Assembly: GCA_964015035.1 (NCBI GenBank) | Contig: CAXHCA010000184.1 | Coordinates: forward strand, 1 to 10,590 | Origin: BQJU01 sp964015035 | Lineage (GTDB): Bacteria > Bacteroidota > Bacteroidia > Chitinophagales > Saprospiraceae | Reading direction: 5' to 3' | Length of the DNA: 10,590 bases | Shown: positions 6,055 to 10,590 of the stretch, in pieces | Numbering within the stretch: the first letter of the stretch is position 1 | Layout: every line of letters begins with the position of its first letter | Notes under the pieces: generated by a model | Told to the model about the DNA's origin: nothing | The model's database searches: none | The model's input: only the letters and a program-made list of their open reading frames with translations | Translations under genes and position numbers: made by a program

Positions 6055-7512
6055 TTATTTAGTGATCACTTGGGTCATGGCTTTGATGCCAATGGTCATT
6101 TCTTTTTCGTTAAGAGAGGCGAAACCGAGACGCATCGAGCGGGAGGTGGCCCACCATTGGCGGGCATCTTCCAGCCACAGACCTTTTTCCAGGGCATTAT
6201 TAAACAATTGATCCACAGATAGATCAGATTCAAAAGTGCACCATACGGCCATTCCCCCGGCCGGTTTGCTAAAGGATATTTGTCCGCCAAAATGTGCAGT
6301 CAATAGCTGGCAGAAAAGGTCTCTACGATCCCGGTAAACCTTGACGGATTTGCGGAGATGGGCTTGTATCTCTCCTTCGGAAAGCATGATGGCCAACGCT
6401 CTTTCTAAAACAGGATCTCCTTGGCGGTCCAGGATTTTCCTGACCTTACTCAATGCGATAATGACCTCCTTTGGCGCACACAGATACCCGATGCGCACGG
6501 ATGGAGCGATACACTTGGTAAATGACCCCACATAGATCACCGTACCGGCTTGGTCTAGGCTGGCCATCGGCAACAGGGGCCCACTGCTGTAGTGATAATC
6601 GTAATCATAATCATCCTCGACAATGGCAAAACCATATTTCTCAGATAATTCCAATAACTGTAAACGGCGCTCTGCACTGAGCGTCACCGTAGTCGGATAG
6701 TGGTGATGTGGCGTCAAATAAATGGCAGTGATAGGGTGTTTGGCACATAATGCTTCCACTTGGTCCGTGACTATTCCGTGTTTGTCCACCTTCGCATAGT
6801 GGATTTTGCCCCCCAGATGTTTGACCAATTCTTCTACCACCGGATAATTGGTTTCCCCAAGAATGACTTCTCCTCCGGATTGCAACAGCACCGAAAAGAT
6901 CAGGTACAATGCCATCTGGCTTCCGCGAGTAATAAGTAGTTCCTCTGAAGTACAGTTCAATCCACGGGTTGCTCTGAGATATCCAGCCAGAACCTCCCTC
7001 AATTGTCCCTCGCCTTCTACCTCCCGATAAATCAAGTATTTTTTTCCACTGCCCATTTCCACAATGCGACGACAATGACGGTACAGACTAGTCATCGGTG
7101 CCAGCCGAATATCCGGAGAGCCGTCCGTAATTTTTAGGATGCCCGAGGGCGTAATGCAATGGCCTCTCAATTCTGGTAAATCTGGAATGGGGAATCCAGC
7201 CACTCTCCCACCCTGCTGAAAAAATTGGTTCTGAAAATTCGCAGCCGTTAATACAGGCAATTTATCTGCTACAAAAGCACCTTGAGAGGGCAGTATAGTG
7301 ATCCAATCCTGGGCGGCCAATTCCTCATACGCCAAAACCACCGTTTTTCGGTTGACCTGCAAGTGATCAGCCAGATAACGCGTGCCCGGTAGTTTTTGTC
7401 CGGCCGACAAATGACCGTTCCTAATTTCGTGAATGACCTGCTGGACAATCTGCAGGTACAGAGAGAGGCTTTGCTTTCGGTCAAGCTGAATAATCGATTT
7501 CCAAGGCAACAT
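6055..7512 (-). CDS. MocR/PdxR-family transcriptional regulator (GntR wHTH fused to aminotransferase fold)
   Basis: The 485-residue protein starts at the ATG at 7512-7510 (MLPWKSIIQLDR), the usual start of this family; a GTG one codon upstream is the alternative. Residues about 13-85 are a GntR winged helix-turn-helix (SLYLQIVQQVIHEIRNGHL, LPGTRYLADHLQVNRKTVVL, then the wing SQGAFVADKL). The rest is a fold-type I aminotransferase domain: ITRGSQMALYLIF, LTPHHHYPTTVTLS, EDDYDYDY (299-306, containing the Asp that contacts the pyridine nitrogen) and VGSFTKCIAPSVRIGYL, where Lys333 is the expected pyridoxal phosphate Schiff-base lysine. All PLP-binding elements seem intact, so it probably senses PLP or a PLP-amine adduct and does not act as an enzyme. 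It is divergent from a pyridoxamine-phosphate-oxidase-like gene, its likely target, with an inverted repeat between them. Confidence 0.94.
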   Translation of the reverse strand: MLPWKSIIQLDRKQSLSLYLQIVQQVIHEIRNGHLSAGQKLPGTRYLADHLQVNRKTVVLAYEELAAQDWITILPSQGAFVADKLPVLTAANFQNQFFQQGGRVAGFPIPDLPELRGHCITPSGILKITDGSPDIRLAPMTSLYRHCRRIVEMGSGKKYLIYREVEGEGQLREVLAGYLRATRGLNCTSEELLITRGSQMALYLIFSVLLQSGGEVILGETNYPVVEELVKHLGGKIHYAKVDKHGIVTDQVEALCAKHPITAIYLTPHHHYPTTVTLSAERRLQLLELSEKYGFAIVEDDYDYDYHYSSGPLLPMASLDQAGTVIYVGSFTKCIAPSVRIGYLCAPKEVIIALSKVRKILDRQGDPVLERALAIMLSEGEIQAHLRKSVKVYRDRRDLFCQLLTAHFGGQISFSKPAGGMAVWCTFESDLSVDQLFNNALEKGLWLEDARQWWATSRSMRLGFASLNEKEMTIGIKAMTQVITK

Positions 7513-7513
7513 C

Positions 7514-7560
7514 ACCGGACCATTTAGTTTATCAAAACTGGCTCCTACTCAGGGTCCGGT
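7514..7560. promoter_or_regulatory. Candidate MocR operator: 8-bp inverted repeat with 31-bp spacer
   Basis: ACCGGACC (7514-7521) and GGTCCGGT (7553-7560) are perfect reverse complements. One arm ends two bases before the regulator's ATG (on its strand), the other lies 7 bp upstream of the -7 box of the divergent gene. Arm centres are 39 bp apart, close to four helical turns, as for a dimer gripping one DNA face. MocR proteins such as GabR and PdxR are known to bind spaced repeats in divergent control regions; binding here is inference. Confidence 0.55.
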
Positions 7561-7567
7561 AAAAATA

Positions 7568-7575
7568 TAATTTTG
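7568..7575 (+). promoter_or_regulatory. -7 promoter box of the flavoprotein gene
   Basis: TAATTTTG matches TAnnTTTG exactly and is the same octamer as the OmpA-gene box at 2882-2889. No TTG lies at the correct -33 distance (7544-7550 holds none); that space is taken by an arm of the inverted repeat. This is typical of a promoter that needs an activator. It also overlaps the possible TTG start at 7573, so translation from 7606 is favoured. Confidence 0.55.
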
Positions 7576-7605
7576 TTGACAGAAAACAGCAAAAAATCGA
7601 GCATT

Positions 7606-8265
7606 ATGCCCAATTACGAAAAATCAAAAAGGAATACGGTGAAGCGCGTCCCCAAACGCGGTTACTACGATAAAGCCACCATTTATGAAGTCCTGGATGC
7701 CGGGGTGATTGCGCACGTGGGGTTCGTGATGGATGGGCAACCTTTTGTCATTCCGACCCTCTTTGGCCGGGATGGCGACGATATTTATTTACATGGAGCC
7801 ACTAAAAGTCGAATGGTACAGTCGCTGGAACAAGGTATTCCGGTTTGTATCACGGTCACCCATTTAGATGGTCTGGTATTGGCTCGGTCCTTGTTTCACC
7901 ACAGTGCTAATTATCGTTCTGCAGTGGTGTTTGGAACGGCCAAACTCGTATCCGACAGGGAGAAAGAAGCGGCCCTAAAAGTCATTTCCGACCACCTGAT
8001 TCCAGGCCGTTGGGAAGAAGCACGCTTACCCAATAACCAAGAATTAAAAGCAACATCAATTCTCAAACTAACGATTGAAGAAGGTTCTGCCAAAATCCGT
8101 ATTGGTGGCCCTAAGGACGATCCTGAAGATTACAATTTACCGATTTGGGCCGGGGTTATTCCCATCACCCGACAGTTAGAAACCCCCATTGTTGATGAAG
8201 ACATGCGACAGGAGGTGTCCATTCCGGAAAGTGTTAAACGAATGGTAGGTGAGTGGGTAAAATAG
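7606..8265 (+). CDS. Pyridoxamine 5'-phosphate oxidase family (flavin-nucleotide-binding) protein
   Basis: The 219-residue protein starts at the ATG at 7606 (MPNYEKSKRNTVKRVPKRGYYD), the usual start of this family; an in-frame TTG at 7573 would add 11 residues but lies within the -7 box. It is a single split-barrel FMN-binding domain of the Pyridox_ox_2/NimA-like group: VIAHVGFVMDGQPFVIPTLF, DIYLHGATKSRM, and the family signature HLDGLVLARSLFHHSANYRS (residues 86-105), then GRWEEAR, LKLTIEEGSAKIRIGGPKDD and IWAGVIP. It lacks the substrate motifs of true PdxH, so a vitamin B6 reaction cannot be assumed; members bind FMN, F420 or haem in different lineages. The divergent MocR gene suggests control by PLP-linked signals or amines. 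The gene ends 33 bp before a large hairpin. Confidence 0.92.
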   Translation: MPNYEKSKRNTVKRVPKRGYYDKATIYEVLDAGVIAHVGFVMDGQPFVIPTLFGRDGDDIYLHGATKSRMVQSLEQGIPVCITVTHLDGLVLARSLFHHSANYRSAVVFGTAKLVSDREKEAALKVISDHLIPGRWEEARLPNNQELKATSILKLTIEEGSAKIRIGGPKDDPEDYNLPIWAGVIPITRQLETPIVDEDMRQEVSIPESVKRMVGEWVK

Positions 8266-8298
8266 CAAACAAACTATTCGAATTGATGGATCGCCGCT

Positions 8299-8336
8299 CC
8301 GCCGATCTCTCAAATCGTAGATTTGGGAGATGGCGG
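8299..8336. repeat. Large intergenic hairpin after the flavoprotein gene
   Basis: The left arm CCGCC-(G bulge)-ATCTCTCAAATC (8299-8316) pairs with GATTTGGGAGATGGCGG (8320-8336) around the loop GTA: 17 pairs, one of them G-T, with one bulged base. It is not followed by a T-run, so it is more likely a transcript-stabilising or REP-like element than a classic terminator. Its right flank GGGAGATGG resembles the GAGATGC flank of the hairpin at 1763-1779. Confidence 0.65.
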
Positions 8337-8410
8337 GGGCAGGGCTTTGATTGGTTTAGAGCCAAATTTCACCTTGTTCCCCCCGATGTGAAAAGACCTA
8401 TAACCACAAA

Positions 8411-8500
8411 TGGTTCAACCAATAACAAGTTCGGGAACTTGACGACAAAGCGTGGCGCGTCAAAGACGCTGGCGAGCGAGAAGCGCGGGGAGGGAGCCCC
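8411..8500. repeat. Run of four short palindromes
   Basis: Four adjacent hairpin sequences are seen: TGGTT-C-AACCA (8411-8421), CAAGTTC-GG-GAACTTG (8426-8441), GCGTC-AAA-GACGC (8457-8469) and GGGG-AGGGAG-CCCC (8487-8500). Stems are 4-7 bp with small loops, spaced 4-17 bases apart. Such strings of small palindromes suggest a composite REP-type intergenic element. Confidence 0.5.
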
Positions 8501-8528
8501 TGAAAATCCTGTTCATCTTGTCTAAAAG
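8501..8528. repeat. Tail resembling a widespread dispersed intergenic repeat
   Basis: The words AATCCTGTTCATCTTGTCT (8505-8523) resemble the AATCCTGTTCATCCTG-type sequence that I recall as a dispersed repeat in intergenic DNA of Bacteroidota and other bacteria. This is recognition from memory; a genome-wide search is needed to confirm multiple copies. Confidence 0.4.
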
Positions 8529-8612
8529 AATAGATTACATCAAGAGCAATGCCTTCGTGGGTGAGCCTTTGCCCCAATACAGCCCCGTCTGGGCAATGCG
8601 AATCACTACCCC

Positions 8613-10535
8613 CTACTCTGCCTCTTCCAATTCCAGCTGTGCCTCCTCCCATTCTTCCATTGCTGCCTCCAGGTCCTTTTTCATTTTCTGGTAGCGTTCC
8701 GTTTGCTGGGCCAGGTCAGGGCGTTCATAGAAAGATGGATCGGCCATCGCTAATTCTTGTTTCTGGATATCGGCTTCTAAGCGTTCTACTTTGCGTTCTG
8801 CATTTTGTACAGCGCGCTGGAGTTTTTTACGCTCTTCGAAGGAAAGTACTGGCTTTGGAGCTTCTTTAACTTCAACGGTATTGTTATTGGGCTTCGAACC
8901 ACTCAATTCCACATCGCGCATATTATCGAGTGCCCGTTTTTCCAAGAAGGCATTAACATCACCGATATGGTCATAGAGTTTGCGATCGCGGAATTCGATG
9001 GTGCGATTGGTCAACCCGGCGAGAAATTCCCGGTCGTGAGAAACAACAATCACTGTACCGTCGTAATCCTCTAGAGCTTGTTTCAAAACATCTTTGGAGA
9101 TGATGTCCAAGTGATTTGTAGGTTCGTCAAGCACCAAAAGGTTGAAAGGCTTGAGCAGCAAACAAGCCAGTGCAAGCCGTGCTCTTTCCCCTCCTGATAA
9201 GACCGAAACCTTTTTATCAACATCTTCGCCACTGAACATGAAGGCCCCCAAAATAGCGCGCAGTTTAGTGCGCATTTCCGGTGGTGAAGCCGCTTCCATC
9301 GCTTCCAGTAAAGTCTGCTTCTGATGCAAAGTATCCGATTGATTTTGAGCGTAGTAACCAATCTGCACATTGTGGCCCAGCTTGATTTCTCCGGAAGTCA
9401 ACGTCAATTCATTGATCAACAACTTAGCGAGAGTGGTCTTACCCTGTCCATTCTGTCCCACAAAGGCTACACGGTCCCCCCGATCGAGCTTAATATTGAT
9501 CTTCTCCAGCACCATTAAATCCCCGTAGGCTTTGGTTATATCCTTACCTTCGATCACCACTTGCCCCGAACGCGGTGCCGGTGGGAATCGCAAATTCATA
9601 CTCCCCGCATCCTCGGCTTCCACCTCAATACGTTCTATTTTATCCAGTTGCTTTTGCATGGACTGTGCCATCTTCGTCTTGGTGGCCTTAGCCATGAAAC
9701 GGTTGATGGTCCGCTCCTTTTGCGCAATCACCTTTTGTTGATTCTCATAGGCAGATTGTTGCTTTTCCCGACGCTCTTTGCGTAGTTCGACAAATTTTGA
9801 ATAAGAAGCCTTGTAATCAAAGGCCTTGCCCAATTCAATCTCTATGGTGCGGTTGGTCACATTGTCTAGAAATTGCTTATCGTGCGAAATGGTGATTACG
9901 GCTCCGGGGTAATCTGCCAAAAAGCCTTCCAGCCAAATGATAGATTCAATGTCCAGGTGGTTCGTCGGTTCGTCAAGTAGCAGGTAATCCGGGCGTTGAA
10001 GGAGCATTTTGGCTAATTCCACCCGCATCTGCCAACCACCACTAAATTCGTCGGTCAGTCGATTGAAATCTTTTTGTTTAAAACCAAGGCCTTTCAGCAC
10101 CTTCTCCGTTTCCGCCTGCATGGTATTTCCGCCCAACATCTGAAAGCGATGGGTTGCATCGGCGAAATCTTCAAGCAGTTTATGGTAGCTATCACTTTCG
10201 TAATCGGTACGGACCTCCATTTCGTCATGGAGTTTTTGGATTTGCATTTCCAATTGGAGGACATCCTCAAATGCCGTTAGGGTTTCTTCCATCACGGTGC
10301 GGCCTTTGGGCAATGACATCTCCTGATGCAAAAAACCCAAGGTGCTATTAGAAGGTCGGCTGATTTTACCATCATCCGGACGTTGATAACCTGCGATGAC
10401 TTTTAAAAGCGTGGATTTACCTGCGCCATTTCGCCCCACCAAGCCCACTTTATCCTTCTCGCCAATCACCAGGCCGATATAATCGAGCAATACCCGGTCT
10501 CCATACTTAATAAAAACATCCGTTACAGTAATCAT
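8613..10535 (-). CDS. ABC-F family ATPase (ribosome-associated, Uup/EttA/YdiF-like)
   Basis: The 640-residue protein starts at the ATG at 10535-10533 (MITVTDVFIKYGDRVLLD), the normal ABC-F beginning; a TTG 14 codons upstream adds unlikely sequence. Two ATP-binding cassettes are complete: GRNGAGKST (Lys40), FSGGWQMR, LLLDEPTNHLD (Glu189), ITISHD; then GQNGQGKTT (Lys366), LSGGERARL, LVLDEPTNHLD (Glu471), VVSHD. Between them is the charged helical linker (KERREKQQSAYENQQKVIAQ, ERTINRFMAKATKTKMAQSM), the P-site tRNA interaction motif of the family. The C-terminus (from SFEERKKLQRAV) is an extra coiled coil. There are no membrane segments. Such proteins enter the ribosomal E site and help stalled or difficult translation; some protect from antibiotics. 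Nothing indicates a resistance subtype; a housekeeping role is more likely. It appears monocistronic. Confidence 0.94.
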   Translation of the reverse strand: MITVTDVFIKYGDRVLLDYIGLVIGEKDKVGLVGRNGAGKSTLLKVIAGYQRPDDGKISRPSNSTLGFLHQEMSLPKGRTVMEETLTAFEDVLQLEMQIQKLHDEMEVRTDYESDSYHKLLEDFADATHRFQMLGGNTMQAETEKVLKGLGFKQKDFNRLTDEFSGGWQMRVELAKMLLQRPDYLLLDEPTNHLDIESIIWLEGFLADYPGAVITISHDKQFLDNVTNRTIEIELGKAFDYKASYSKFVELRKERREKQQSAYENQQKVIAQKERTINRFMAKATKTKMAQSMQKQLDKIERIEVEAEDAGSMNLRFPPAPRSGQVVIEGKDITKAYGDLMVLEKINIKLDRGDRVAFVGQNGQGKTTLAKLLINELTLTSGEIKLGHNVQIGYYAQNQSDTLHQKQTLLEAMEAASPPEMRTKLRAILGAFMFSGEDVDKKVSVLSGGERARLALACLLLKPFNLLVLDEPTNHLDIISKDVLKQALEDYDGTVIVVSHDREFLAGLTNRTIEFRDRKLYDHIGDVNAFLEKRALDNMRDVELSGSKPNNNTVEVKEAPKPVLSFEERKKLQRAVQNAERKVERLEADIQKQELAMADPSFYERPDLAQQTERYQKMKKDLEAAMEEWEEAQLELEEAE

Positions 10536-10590
10536 GGTAATTTTGATTCTTAGACAAATCTCGTGATTTAGAGTCAATCGAAAACATAAA

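Larger units (their letters stand above)
8266..8612. other. Convergent intergenic region made of hairpins and repeat-like sequence
   Basis: These 347 bases between the converging flavoprotein and ABC-F genes hold no convincing gene. A frame across 8253-8525 overlaps the end of the flavoprotein gene and translates the hairpins, so I treat it as spurious. The content is a 17-bp stem hairpin (8299-8336), then short palindromes at 8411-8421, 8426-8441, 8457-8469 and 8487-8500, then a repeat-like tail (8501-8528). Base composition turns GC-rich at 8445-8500, unlike both neighbours. No T-tract terminator is evident. Confidence 0.7.

Noticed and set aside
7573..7605. TTG start for the flavoprotein, adding 11 residues
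   Set aside because: The TTG lies within the -7 promoter box, so it would be upstream of the transcript start; the added residues are not part of the family pattern.
8253..8525. 90-codon frame starting inside the end of the flavoprotein gene
   Set aside because: It translates through the hairpins and repeat tail, has no domain character, and its start overlaps the upstream gene in another frame.
8536..8577. ABC-F-adjacent frames on the plus strand continuing into the 3' end of the ABC-F gene
   Set aside because: They are antisense to a strongly supported coding region and have proline-rich, low-complexity translations.
10536..10577. TTG start for the ABC-F protein, adding 14 residues
   Set aside because: ABC-F proteins begin directly with the first cassette strand; the ATG at 10535 gives exactly that.
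1..10590. CRISPR array, tRNA or rRNA genes, transposase, toxin-antitoxin or phage defence genes
   Set aside because: No regularly spaced direct repeats, no cloverleaf sequences and no matching protein motifs were seen on either strand.

Overview
The window looks like chromosomal DNA from a member of the Bacteroidota, most likely of the Saprospiria (Lewinella/Haliscomenobacter-like). Evidence seen: a secreted metalloprotease ending in a type IX secretion (Por) sorting domain; several lipoproteins and secreted proteins of Bacteroidota style; exact matches to the Bacteroidota -7 promoter box TAnnTTTG; a leucyl-tRNA synthetase with the long N-terminal insertion common in this phylum; and starts in A-rich context without strong Shine-Dalgarno sequences. 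The genus-level placement is inference.

Layout. 1-695 (-): 5' part of leuS, cut by the window edge. 696-967: divergent intergenic region. 968-1621 (+): secreted protein of unknown function. 1622-1904: intergenic region almost filled by a quasi-palindrome of about 230 bp (1648-1877). 1905-2336 (+): small membrane-anchored coiled-coil protein. A bidirectional terminator hairpin separates it from 2380-2700 (-), a small, very basic secreted protein with two degenerate EF-hand-like loops. 2701-2917: divergent promoter region. 2918-3913 (+): OmpA-family lipoprotein with a long coiled coil, followed by a terminator hairpin. 3983-5221 (+): pappalysin-type (M43) metalloprotease, followed after 11 bp by 5233-5973 (+), a lipoprotein with a DUF6438-like domain and a C-terminal protease-propeptide-like domain. 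6055-7512 (-): MocR/PdxR-type regulator, divergent from 7606-8265 (+), a pyridoxamine-phosphate-oxidase-like flavoprotein. 8266-8612: hairpin-rich intergenic region. 8613-10535 (-): ABC-F ATPase.

How the genes relate. leuS and the ABC-F protein are translation functions but are far apart and not an operon. The centre of the window (about 0.9-6 kb) is dominated by envelope and secreted proteins. The protease and the following lipoprotein are a probable two-gene operon, and the lipoprotein's orphan propeptide-like domain makes a protease-inhibitor or chaperone role worth testing. The MocR regulator and the flavoprotein share a 90-bp control region with a perfect 8-bp inverted repeat (ACCGGACC-N31-GGTCCGGT), one arm next to the regulator's start and the other just upstream of the flavoprotein's -7 box, as expected of an autoregulated activator/target pair.

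There is no CRISPR array, tRNA, rRNA, transposase or clear defence system. The least explained structures are the 230-bp quasi-palindrome and the run of short hairpins at 8299-8528.
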